This document shows positions 1 through 6,714 of a stretch of 9,192 nt of DNA, piece by piece. The stretch lies in NCBI GenBank assembly GCA_947169755.1, contig CAMVQX010000057.1:1-9192 (forward strand). Direction: 5' to 3'. Position 1 is the first letter of the stretch. Every line of letters starts with the position of its first letter. A program made the position numbers and the translations under genes. Source of the stretch: an uncultured bacterium. Its GTDB lineage: Bacteria > Cyanobacteriota > Vampirovibrionia > Gastranaerophilales > Gastranaerophilaceae. The notes under the pieces were generated by a model. It searched no databases. It saw only the letters and a list, made by a program, of their open reading frames with translations, and had not been told where the DNA came from.

Positions 1-127
1 ATTCGTCAATCCATTCACCCATTGTAGATGAAGGAGTAATAGGGTAAATTGCTGAAACTTCACTCATTGCATAAGCAATATGAGCGGCAGCGTAATTACC
101 GTCAACTGTTATTGTTTTTCCTGGCAT
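1..127 (-). CDS. nifJ: Pyruvate:ferredoxin (flavodoxin) oxidoreductase, N-terminal fragment (runs off the window)
   Basis: Only the first 42 codons are inside the window. The reading begins MPGKTITVDGNYAAAHIAYA and continues to the block YPITPSSTMGEW at residues 28-39. This is the hallmark opening of domain I of single-chain pyruvate:ferredoxin/flavodoxin oxidoreductases; T31 corresponds to the conserved Thr of the YPITPSS motif that lies in the pyruvate site. The family decarboxylates pyruvate with CoA to acetyl-CoA and CO2 and reduces ferredoxin or flavodoxin in the cytoplasm, using thiamine diphosphate and [4Fe-4S] clusters. The ATG (125-127) is set by a strong SD, AGGAGG, at 137-142 with a 9-nt spacer. 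A related 2-oxoacid oxidoreductase cannot be excluded from so short a piece, but the motif is close to PFOR. The neighbour at 299 is divergent. Confidence 0.88.
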   Translation of the reverse strand, partial: MPGKTITVDGNYAAAHIAYAMSEVSAIYPITPSSTMGEWIDE

Positions 128-172
128 ATTACTAAACCTCCTTATATGCTATCTCTCTAAAATAACAATAAT

Positions 173-201
173 ATTTTATTACAAACAAATTCTTTAACCA
201 A
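173..201 (-). promoter_or_regulatory. Candidate sigma-70-type promoter for the PFOR gene
   Basis: Read on the minus strand, TTGGTT (196-201) is followed after exactly 17 nt by TAAAAT (173-178). Transcription would begin near 165, giving a leader of about 40 nt that contains the AGGAGG SD. The surroundings are very AT-rich, so chance matches are likely and this is only a candidate. Confidence 0.4.
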
Positions 202-298
202 TAAAATCTTCTGTAAAATTATGTTACAATTTATATGTATTTTGTAAGTAATAAGAAAATTTTTATGTTCACATGTTTTATTTCAGCAGAAGGTTTTT

Positions 299-1357
299 AT
301 GGATATAACAATAAATTCAAATTATTTGCTAAAATCTATTAATAATCAACATACTACAAATAATGTTGTGCCGGTAGCATCAACACGCCCAAAATTAAAT
401 TATTTGCATAAAGATACGGTTACATTCGGCAGCACTATCCCAAAGGTAATGGATTTAAGTGGCGGAATTGAAAAGATTAATTTCGAAGTGGTAAAACAAG
501 CAGCACAACAAGCTGTTCAACCACAGGCAGAATTACTAAGGCTCATTCGCCAACGGTTAGCACCATTACAAGCATCAGAAACCAAACCAAATAACCCGAT
601 ACTCCCAGGCAAATCAGGAATTCACGGCACACCAAAAAGCGCAGCCGGCCTATGGGAAAAAGCACTGGCTGGTGGTTTAACGACATTAAATCAAGTAAAA
701 TCAATAGGAGATGCAGTCAGATTACGAATAGTTTTAAGAGATGCAACACCTAAAGATTTAGACAATATTTTCGAAATATTCGGACAAATGGTAAAAGCAG
801 ATGAATTAACTATATTTGAAGTTGAAAATTATAGACTGACGCCTAAGCAAGGTTATGTCAGCTCAAAAACTTTAGATAAATTTGAAGAAACATGTGCAAG
901 TGTTGGACTATATCCTGATATTAAAAATAAAATTAATCCCAAAGGTTATACCGCAATTCATCTAAATGCTTTTTTGCCCGACGGATGGGTTAGTGAAATC
1001 CAAATAATGGGTCGAGATATGGAAATCGCCAAGGAGGTTGAAGATTTTTATTACAAAATTCTTACTTGTAATAAACATTTAAATAAAAAATATAAGGATA
1101 TTGAAACCGTAATAAAAAGAAAATTGAATAAACTCACCGATTTTCAAAGACAGACACTTGATCAGTATATAAAAGATTCTTATATCCACGCACTTGGATT
1201 AACTCCAAAAGATTATAAAAAGAAAATTTCAAGTAAAGATTTTCTGCCTTTGCCTTATTCACTGCCTCAAGAACTTAGCTACGAAAATTTATATAAAATG
1301 AAACTAAAATGTGATAGAGAAGCTGCTAAAAAAAATACTAAAAAAGCTAAACCTTAA
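299..1357 (+). CDS. RelA/SpoT-fold nucleotide pyrophosphotransferase-like protein with an N-terminal Asn-rich leader
   Basis: 352 aa. The central part resembles the (p)ppGpp synthetase fold of RelA/SpoT proteins. SGIHGTPKSAAGLWEKAL (106-123) sits where the family has its GRxKS...K strand-helix. IGDAVRLRIVL (136-146) matches the DxxGxR strand, with D138 as the expected metal/catalytic Asp and R143 kept. KGYTAIHL (215-222) matches the GYRSIH block and SEIQI (232-236) matches the EIQIRT block with the catalytic Glu. No HD hydrolase, TGS or ACT domain is present, so it is closer in build to a small alarmone synthetase with added termini. Two departures are visible: the Arg of GRxKS is not in place, and Arg/Thr after EIQI is MG. 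Residues 1-45 form a polar Asn-rich leader ending in VTFG (41-44). The tail (260-352) is Lys-rich and helical. SD AGAAGG (288-293) lies 5 nt before the ATG. No antitoxin gene is adjacent. Fold likely; product and activity unproven. Confidence 0.7.
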   Translation: MDITINSNYLLKSINNQHTTNNVVPVASTRPKLNYLHKDTVTFGSTIPKVMDLSGGIEKINFEVVKQAAQQAVQPQAELLRLIRQRLAPLQASETKPNNPILPGKSGIHGTPKSAAGLWEKALAGGLTTLNQVKSIGDAVRLRIVLRDATPKDLDNIFEIFGQMVKADELTIFEVENYRLTPKQGYVSSKTLDKFEETCASVGLYPDIKNKINPKGYTAIHLNAFLPDGWVSEIQIMGRDMEIAKEVEDFYYKILTCNKHLNKKYKDIETVIKRKLNKLTDFQRQTLDQYIKDSYIHALGLTPKDYKKKISSKDFLPLPYSLPQELSYENLYKMKLKCDREAAKKNTKKAKP

Positions 1358-2705
1358 CAATAGCAACAGTTTCAACATGCGTTGTGTGGCAAAACATATC
1401 AAACGGTTGAATGCTTTCAACTTTGCAGCCTTTTTCTTTTAGATATTTCAAATCTCTGGCCAAAGTTGCAGGATTGCAGCTTACATAAATAATTTTTTCT
1501 TTTGTATGGTTTAAAGTTTCGGATAAAACTTCTTGTGCGCAGCCTTTTCTTGGAGGATCAAGAATTGTTATATCGAATTTTTTCTTAATAGATTTTAGAT
1601 ATTTCAAAGTATCTTGTGCATAAACTTCAACATTACTGATGTTATTTGACACTATAACTTCTTTAGCTTTTTCAATCGATTCTTTATTTTCTTCAACACT
1701 GATAACAGATTTTGATATATCACTAACGACAATCCCAAATGTTGCAATACCAGCATAAGCATCCAAAACAGTAGGGGTTTCTGATTTTGAAACTTCATTT
1801 TTCACATATTTGAAAATGTTTTCAGCACTTTTGGGGTTCACTTGAAAAAATGTATTTGTCCCAATTTTAAAGACTTTATCTATTATTTTTTCTTCTACAA
1901 AATCAATTCCTGCAACACATACACTTTTCTCGCCCAATATTACATTTGTTTTTTTGTCGTTGAAATTTATGCAAACTCCTGATATTTCACTAAATTTATC
2001 GGCTAAAAGTTTTGCAAATTGAACAAATTTATCAGATTCTGAGAAAACTTCAAATTTTCTGTTCAAAACAAGTGTCACTAAAAATTTACCCGAATACTCC
2101 GAGCCTCTGATTACGACATGTCTCAAATCACCGGAATGCTGTTTTTCATCATACCCTATTATGTTAAAATTCAGAGCTTCTTCTCTGATAAATTCAATAA
2201 TTTTATCACACATTTCAGGTTGAATAGGGCAATATTTTATATTTACAATTTCGTGGCTTTTAGGTTTGTAGTAACCTGCTAAAATTCTTTTAGAATTTTT
2301 AGTTTGGGCAATTGGGTATTGAATTTTTTGTCTGTAATTTTTGATTTTCGGGCTTGCAATCGGAAAATTTACCGGGGTTTCAATATGGGCAATTTTTGTC
2401 ATTGCATCTTTCACTATTTGGTGTTTGATTTTTAGCTGATAATCATAATCAATAAACTGCATATTACAAGCACCACAGACCTTTTGCATTGGGCAAAATG
2501 GTTCAGTTCTATGAGGTGAAGTGGTAATAATTTCTAAAATTTTAGCATTTGCAAAATTTTTATTCACCTTAGTAATCTTTATTTTAGCTTCATCATCAGG
2601 ACAAGCACCCTCTACAAACACAACCTGCCCGTTAACTTTTGCAACCCCTTCGCCGGAATTTGAAAAATTTTCAATATTAACAATAAATTCGTCATTAATT
2701 TTCAT
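1347..2705 (-). CDS. rlmD: 23S rRNA (uracil-C5)-methyltransferase, RumA/RlmD (TrmA) family
   Basis: 452 aa, full length for the family. Residues 1-60 form a TRAM RNA-binding domain. C71, C77, C80 and C159 reproduce the Cys-X5-Cys-X2-Cys...Cys pattern of the [4Fe-4S] cluster in E. coli RumA. FFQVN (286-290), the SAM-binding block DAYAGIATFG (315-324) and DPPRKG (383-388) follow. YVSCNP holds the nucleophile C410, and HVETVA near the C terminus holds the general base E446. The enzyme should transfer a methyl from SAM to C5 of a uridine in 23S rRNA. Whether the target is U1939, U747 or both (RlmD, RlmC, RlmCD) cannot be read from sequence, so the symbol is a family-level choice. It is the last gene of a three-gene minus-strand cluster, 12 nt after the preceding stop. 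No SD precedes the ATG; TATAAT lies 6 nt upstream instead. Its 3' end overlaps the converging gene by 11 bp. Confidence 0.92.
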   Translation of the reverse strand: MKINDEFIVNIENFSNSGEGVAKVNGQVVFVEGACPDDEAKIKITKVNKNFANAKILEIITTSPHRTEPFCPMQKVCGACNMQFIDYDYQLKIKHQIVKDAMTKIAHIETPVNFPIASPKIKNYRQKIQYPIAQTKNSKRILAGYYKPKSHEIVNIKYCPIQPEMCDKIIEFIREEALNFNIIGYDEKQHSGDLRHVVIRGSEYSGKFLVTLVLNRKFEVFSESDKFVQFAKLLADKFSEISGVCINFNDKKTNVILGEKSVCVAGIDFVEEKIIDKVFKIGTNTFFQVNPKSAENIFKYVKNEVSKSETPTVLDAYAGIATFGIVVSDISKSVISVEENKESIEKAKEVIVSNNISNVEVYAQDTLKYLKSIKKKFDITILDPPRKGCAQEVLSETLNHTKEKIIYVSCNPATLARDLKYLKEKGCKVESIQPFDMFCHTTHVETVAIVKV

Positions 2706-2711
2706 ATGAAA

Positions 2712-2717
2712 ATTATA
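2712..2717 (-). promoter_or_regulatory. Perfect -10 hexamer placed for a leaderless rlmD transcript
   Basis: On the minus strand the 12-nt gap between the 333-aa gene and rlmD contains TATAAT followed by TTTCAT and then the ATG. With usual -10 to +1 spacing the transcript would start at or beside the A of the ATG (2705). No convincing -35 lies 16-18 nt upstream (nearest hexamer ACGCTA), so it could be chance in AT-rich DNA. Confidence 0.3.
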
Positions 2718-3719
2718 CTATAAACCACTATTTTTAGCGTCCAGAAATTCTTTTTCATACTTTAAATTTTCGGTAATAATCTCAATAATTGAAGCTTCTG
2801 CTCCGCCCGGTAATTCGTACTTTTCAGCAATTCTAAATGCAATTTCACTAGGAGATGCACCCTCTTTTCTGAGTTGTATCAACGGCAACATATCATCTGT
2901 ATTTGAATCTAAATTGTATTTCTCAGCTATATTTGCCATTATACCCTGATCCACAATATTTACGTATTTTTCTGTATCATCATGTTTATTTAATATTGCA
3001 TATTTTATTCCTTTTTTTGCACATTGACCGGCATTAAAAAAATCAATGCATACATCGGCATACTTTTCTTTACCCAAAATATCTAACAATTCAGATTTTA
3101 AATCCTCATCTAAAACGTTATTCGTATATAAATCAAATACCGTTTCACAATTATTTTCTTCTGCTTTATTTTCTAATATTGAAAATATTTTATTTTTTTG
3201 TTTTTTAGGTACTTGATAATAATCTAAGATTTCGGTTACTACTCCTTTATCTTTTATAAATTTTTGAGCTTTTGGATTGTAGTCTTTCTGATTTAACAAA
3301 CGAACTAATAAATTTCTTAGTATTATTGTATAATCCCACTCGGATAAGCCCAATTGCTGACAAATATCATCTACAAAAAGAGCTTGATTATTTTCATTTA
3401 TAAAATCATTATCAGTAATCATATCATCTAAATATTTATAGTTATTATTTGCCATATGCTTTTCTACAATTTCATGCAATTGTTCTGTTTCTTGTTCGTT
3501 TAACCTCAATTCTTTTGCGGTAACATTAATAAATTTTTCATCATTCTCCCACAGTTTAAATTTATTTTGTGCAGTAAAATTAACTTGGCTTCTGCCAATT
3601 ATTTCAGAAGGGAATGACAAGCAGGAATGCTCAATATTATTCGCGCAAACTGTTTTTTCTGTTTTTAAATAGTGGTTATTATTATATAAATTACTATAAT
3701 TTAGGGTTGAAATTTTCAT
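2718..3719 (-). CDS. Uncharacterised helical-repeat protein with an N-terminal Asn/Tyr-rich leader
   Basis: 333 aa, not recognised. Residues 1-50 (start MKISTLNYSNLYNNNHYLK) are polar and Asn/Tyr-rich and end in QVNFTAQ (45-51), the same leader type as in the genes at 299, 5270 and 8754. The rest is acidic and almost entirely helical. Residues 73-100 align without gaps to 170-197: both carry Ile-(Val/Leu)-Glu, then Asn-Asn, then Asp-(Met/Leu) at matching spacing, an offset of 97 residues. A second pair, IAEKYNL (264-270) and IAEKYEL (297-303), repeats at 33 residues. This suggests a superhelical scaffold or binding protein. There is no signal peptide, membrane segment or catalytic motif. The ATG is preceded only by a weak AGG about 12 nt upstream, and the gene begins 13 nt after the stop of the 465-aa gene, so translation may depend on coupling. 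Function unknown. Confidence 0.75.
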   Translation of the reverse strand: MKISTLNYSNLYNNNHYLKTEKTVCANNIEHSCLSFPSEIIGRSQVNFTAQNKFKLWENDEKFINVTAKELRLNEQETEQLHEIVEKHMANNNYKYLDDMITDNDFINENNQALFVDDICQQLGLSEWDYTIILRNLLVRLLNQKDYNPKAQKFIKDKGVVTEILDYYQVPKKQKNKIFSILENKAEENNCETVFDLYTNNVLDEDLKSELLDILGKEKYADVCIDFFNAGQCAKKGIKYAILNKHDDTEKYVNIVDQGIMANIAEKYNLDSNTDDMLPLIQLRKEGASPSEIAFRIAEKYELPGGAEASIIEIITENLKYEKEFLDAKNSGL

Positions 3720-3732
3720 ACTTTATTAAAAC

Positions 3733-5130
3733 CTATGAAAAATATTTTTTGCTAAAATCATATGGATTTGGATTTAATTTTCGTTCTTCTTCTCTTTTTA
3801 ATTCTATTTTCTTTAGAGCAGCTTTAATTTCAGCATCTAATTTAAATTGTTTTCGGACAGCTTCTATGAAATCTTCATATTCTACATTTTTACAATCCGA
3901 TTTGAGCCAGTCAACCAATCTTTCTCTCGTCAGATACTTTGGTAATGCTTCTGGTTCAAATGCACCAATACTAATTAAATGTACAAATTCATGCATATTA
4001 TCCGGAATGTTATTTACACCGAGCTCATCTGCTACAAGTTTTGGATATCCCCTTCTGATTTCTACATTTTTTAAATCTGCAGAATAAAACCTAAATGGAA
4101 AAATTTCTTGCAAATCATCGTGCAAAAGTTGTTGATAACGTTCAAATTCGCCTTGAAAAATTAACTCCTCTTTTAATTTTCTTGTTTTACGAAGAATTCT
4201 TAAATATTTCCTGCCAAATTTTTGTTCCTCAGGTGAAAGTTCTTTTAATATTTCTCTCGAATCTGATTTACATAAATCTAGCCCTTGAGCTTTTAGCTTT
4301 AGCAAATAGTTTTGAACCTTGTCTACATCAACATATCTGCCGTCAATCTCACGGCAAGGAATTAAAACAATATTACTTTCACTATCAAGTTTATGAGCAA
4401 ATCTTCGCCAATTAGCGCGAATTTTTGGATCTTTTATATACATATCATTAAAGGTAAAACCACCGGCATCAATAACTATACCATTGATTGTATTGCCGAT
4501 TTCATCCACACTTGTTACAGCTTCTCTGCTGCGAAGAATAGGATTTAGCTTCATTTTTACATCATGGTCTTTTTCAATAAATTTTGACAATATAAAAGAA
4601 TTGGCTTCCTCGGCCATTGACCCTAACCTCGCTAAAAACGGCCTTGCAAACCTGCCTTGCGAGCCTCTTTTTTTAATCAGAAAACTCATTTGCGGTTCAT
4701 GTGCCTGACCGTGAGACGGATATCCTGACGGATTAAAATCGAGGCTTTTAAATGTCGATAATGCATATGATTTGTCACCAACTGATATTTTTGTACAGTT
4801 TTTAAATTTTCCATCATTTATAGGGGCTATACTAATATCATTTCTTTGTAAAACTTTTTTTAAAACATCAAGCAAATTCATATGAGAATCTGTCATATTT
4901 CCCCTATGTACACGGATAAAACGTATTTCCTTTGCAAATTGTGTAAATGTATCAAATACGGTTTGAGTAACTTTACTTATTTTCGCAGGTTCTATTTTTT
5001 CAAGCCATTCATAAGGCAATGCGCCAAGCCTTCTTTGAACTGACGAATTAGCTTCCAAAAATTCAGTCATATCTCTCCTGTAAACAGGGTGACGCGTTAT
5101 ATAATGAAATACATTGTTACTTGAAATCAC
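3733..5130 (-). CDS. Uncharacterised 465-aa protein with weak kinase-like and HExxH features (GTG start)
   Basis: The product is not recognised by overall similarity. Elements resembling a divergent kinase fold occur in the right order: VGDKSYALSTFKS (117-129), like the beta-3 strand with Lys128; an acidic helix EEANSFILSKFIEK (174-187); a hinge-like NGIVIDAGGFTFNDM (216-230); and HKLDSESNIVLI (246-257), spaced like the HRDxxxxN loop but with the Asp shifted by one. YVDVD (266-270) falls where a metal-binding Asp would be. In the C-terminal half MHEFVHLI (379-386) contains HExxH (380-384), the zinc-protease core motif, with E392 and E394 downstream. Neither assignment is secure, and the two may not both be real. 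The last 40 residues are Lys/Glu-rich helix. It heads a minus-strand cluster with the 333-aa gene and rlmD. It lacks the leader seen in neighbouring genes. Confidence 0.75.
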   Translation of the reverse strand: MISSNNVFHYITRHPVYRRDMTEFLEANSSVQRRLGALPYEWLEKIEPAKISKVTQTVFDTFTQFAKEIRFIRVHRGNMTDSHMNLLDVLKKVLQRNDISIAPINDGKFKNCTKISVGDKSYALSTFKSLDFNPSGYPSHGQAHEPQMSFLIKKRGSQGRFARPFLARLGSMAEEANSFILSKFIEKDHDVKMKLNPILRSREAVTSVDEIGNTINGIVIDAGGFTFNDMYIKDPKIRANWRRFAHKLDSESNIVLIPCREIDGRYVDVDKVQNYLLKLKAQGLDLCKSDSREILKELSPEEQKFGRKYLRILRKTRKLKEELIFQGEFERYQQLLHDDLQEIFPFRFYSADLKNVEIRRGYPKLVADELGVNNIPDNMHEFVHLISIGAFEPEALPKYLTRERLVDWLKSDCKNVEYEDFIEAVRKQFKLDAEIKAALKKIELKREEERKLNPNPYDFSKKYFS

Positions 5131-5139
5131 TACGATTTT

Positions 5140-5145
5140 CCTTCC
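5140..5145 (-). promoter_or_regulatory. Shine-Dalgarno site fixing the GTG start at 5130
   Basis: The minus strand reads GGAAGGA, then eight bases, then GTG. No in-frame ATG lies between the upstream in-frame stop and this GTG, so the GTG at 5128-5130 is the best start of the 465-aa gene. Confidence 0.7.
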
Positions 5146-5202
5146 AGAATGTATAAAGAAGGTAAAAAAGTTAAATTGCCTATTTTGTTCGATTTATTAA
5201 AA

Positions 5203-5231
5203 TTTGTAAATATTGATAACAGATTAGCCAA
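5203..5231 (-). promoter_or_regulatory. Candidate promoter for the minus-strand three-gene cluster
   Basis: On the minus strand TTGGCT (5226-5231) is separated by 17 nt from TACAAA (5203-5208). The transcript would start near 5196 and carry a leader of about 65 nt before the GTG. The -10 matches the consensus at four of six positions, so support is modest. Confidence 0.28.
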
Positions 5232-5269
5232 AAAGAATCTTTAGGATTTTTAAATGAGCAGAGGATAGC

Positions 5270-5410
5270 ATGAAGATTTTACCGGTTTCATATAATTGCT
5301 ACAATTCTAATAAACAAACATTTAATGGAAAATTAAGTGACCAATTGGTTGTTACTGTAGATTTGGCTGTTTTCTCAAAATTTAGAATTTGGGGCTTTGA
5401 CACAGTATAG
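5270..5410 (+). CDS. 46-aa ORF consisting mainly of the shared N-terminal leader (small protein or gene remnant)
   Basis: The ORF reads MKILPVSYNCYNSNKQTFNG followed by KLSDQLVVTV and a short hydrophobic-aromatic end, FSKFRIWGFDTV. The first 20 residues have the same build as the leaders of the genes at 299 and 3719: Met-(Lys/Asp)-Ile, a Tyr/Asn-rich stretch, then a Phe-(Gly/Thr/Asn) motif, here QTFNG. AGAGG (5260-5264) lies 5 nt before the ATG, and the upstream context AGCAGAGG resembles AGCAGAAGG in front of the gene at 299. No continuation was found in another frame after the TAG. It is either a true small protein carrying the leader or the 5' remnant of a decayed gene. It lies in the 423-nt gap between divergent genes, and no obvious promoter was found for it. 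Confidence 0.45.
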   Translation: MKILPVSYNCYNSNKQTFNGKLSDQLVVTVDLAVFSKFRIWGFDTV

Positions 5411-5444
5411 GTAAAACTTGAACTTCATACCCGATATTTAATTG

Positions 5445-5473
5445 TTATTAACTATTTAGCTCTGTGTTATAAT
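5445..5473 (+). promoter_or_regulatory. Extended -10 promoter for the flavodoxin-like gene
   Basis: TGTTATAAT gives a perfect TATAAT (5468-5473) with the extended -10 dinucleotide TG at 5465-5466. A weak -35, TTATTA (5445-5450), lies 17 nt upstream. Transcription would start near 5480, leaving a leader of about 74 nt. Confidence 0.6.
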
Positions 5474-5553
5474 GATTTAGAAATATACAAATTTATTTCA
5501 TATCATTTCACCACAGTCAAAAAAATCGTCAAGCAAATTGAGGAATAAGGTCT

Positions 5554-6126
5554 ATGAAGTTTTTACTAATTGGAATATTTATAACACTGCTGGCAATTGC
5601 AATATGTAAAATTATTGAATTAAAAAACATCAAATATCACCGACCTGAAATTCTTACAGATAAAAAAATATTAACAGTTTATTACTCAAACAACGGAAAT
5701 ACTAAAAGTGTTGGAGAAAATATCAACTCTATTGTAGGTGGAGATATAAAAGAGTTGGAATTAACAGAAAAATATCCGAGCAATATTTTTACAATGTCCA
5801 AACTTGTCAGAAAACAAATACAAGAAGATTATTTGCCGCAAATAAAAAATATTGATATTTCAAATTATGATGTCATTTTCGTAGGTTCTCCGATCTGGAA
5901 TTTTTCTATATCATTACCTGCAAAATCATTTTTAAAAAATAACAACTTTGAAAATAAAACCTTAATTCCATTTATTACGTACTCAGGTGGGGCAAACAAA
6001 ACTAAAATAGTTGGTGAAATTAAAGATTTAACCAACACAAATGATATAAAAAAACCTCTGTTTATGCTTGAAAACGGAATTTTTCTGACAAAAGAGCAAA
6101 TTACAAAGTGGTTAAACAACATATAA
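5554..6126 (+). CDS. Membrane-anchored flavodoxin-like protein
   Basis: 190 aa. Residues 1-21 are a hydrophobic segment, a probable uncleaved anchor: C18 is not in a lipobox because it is preceded by Ile rather than Gly, Ala or Ser. From about residue 37 it has a flavodoxin fold. The strand-loop ILTVYYSNNGNTKSV (39-53) is the FMN phosphate-binding loop, variant of S/T-x-T-G-x-T. DVIFVGSPIWNFSISLPAKS (106-125) carries the Trp116 loop typical of the flavodoxin family of small NAD(P)H/FMN proteins, and ITYSGGANKT (141-150) is the third flavin-contacting loop. It probably binds FMN and carries or transfers electrons at the membrane; the partner is unknown. The PFOR gene at the window edge is not in the same operon. 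GAGGA (5540-5544) lies 9 nt before the ATG. The gene appears monocistronic and converges on the exported-protein gene. Confidence 0.85.
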   Translation: MKFLLIGIFITLLAIAICKIIELKNIKYHRPEILTDKKILTVYYSNNGNTKSVGENINSIVGGDIKELELTEKYPSNIFTMSKLVRKQIQEDYLPQIKNIDISNYDVIFVGSPIWNFSISLPAKSFLKNNNFENKTLIPFITYSGGANKTKIVGEIKDLTNTNDIKKPLFMLENGIFLTKEQITKWLNNI

Positions 6127-6209
6127 GACTATTCTTCCGACTTACATATAAAATTCTACTCATTTATACCAAAATTCTTGATACAGAAAATGAACTGTAC
6201 CCTAAAAAT

Positions 6210-6656
6210 TCATTTTACACTTTTAATATATTTAACAGCATCAAAATTTTCCGGATTTACATTTATAACCGGTGTAAATATAAGCAATGAGCCATCTTCA
6301 AAATAGCCTGTAACAACACTATTTTCTACATATTTAATTTTAAATATTTCTTCAGACTCATCAACTCCTCCAAATTTGAATTTTACATAGCCGTCTTTTT
6401 GTACACAAGAAAACGGTAACCCTATACCTCGTTCACTTTCTTCAGTACGGCCGGAAGTTTCATTATAAAAAACGTAGAAATAATTTTTATACGGATTTTT
6501 ATTATCGGACGAATCAGCTTTATATACTCCTTTATTAAAATATGCTGATTCCGCATGCGCTGTTTTACCAATATTTTTTATATTTGACCAGCCAAAAACT
6601 AAACTAACCGCTATTATAGTAAATATTATTGTTAAAAATTTTATTGATTTTCCCAT
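6210..6656 (-). CDS. Small exported protein of unknown function (148 aa)
   Basis: I place the start at the ATG 6654-6656. The open frame runs up to 6737, but that part lies across the tRNA terminator and would need a TTG start. From this Met the protein has a basic N terminus (MGKSIK), a hydrophobic core (residues 7-22) and a possible signal-peptidase site after TAHA (32-35); cleavage is unusually late, so an uncleaved anchor is also possible. The mature part is about 110 aa and beta-rich: GVYKAD, YFYVFYNETSGRTEE (59-73), GIGLPFSCVQ (77-86), FKFGG (93-97), VVTGYFEDGSLLIF (114-127). This pattern of short strands, Gly-Arg-Thr, one Cys and Gly-turns suggests a small beta-barrel or sandwich on the outer side of the membrane. 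No clear SD precedes the ATG. It may be transcribed by read-through from the tRNA gene. Function unknown. Confidence 0.72.
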   Translation of the reverse strand: MGKSIKFLTIIFTIIAVSLVFGWSNIKNIGKTAHAESAYFNKGVYKADSSDNKNPYKNYFYVFYNETSGRTEESERGIGLPFSCVQKDGYVKFKFGGVDESEEIFKIKYVENSVVTGYFEDGSLLIFTPVINVNPENFDAVKYIKSVK

Positions 6657-6714
6657 ATATAAAATTACACTCAGTCCGCAAATCCGCCGAACTTCTGAAA
6701 AGAAGTTATCATCG

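Noticed and set aside
2521..2709. Open plus-strand frame of 62 codons within rlmD
   Set aside because: It lies antisense to the conserved TRAM domain of rlmD; its hydrophobic appearance follows from the complementary codons.
3614..4708. Open plus-strand frames of 157, 106 and 74 codons
   Set aside because: They are antisense to two well-supported minus-strand genes, lack SD sites and have composition typical of reverse-complement frames of AT-rich coding DNA.
5605..5610. C18 of the flavodoxin-like protein as a lipoprotein attachment site
   Set aside because: The residue before Cys is Ile, which lipoprotein signal peptidase does not accept; a membrane anchor is more likely.
6182..6199. TACAG/CTGTA hairpin between the flavodoxin and exported-protein genes as a shared terminator
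   Set aside because: A 5-bp stem with an 8-nt loop and no T-run is too weak.
6690..6707. Inverted repeat AACTTC/GAAGTT with a 6-nt loop
   Set aside because: Only 6 bp, no T-tract on either strand; not convincing as terminator or operator.
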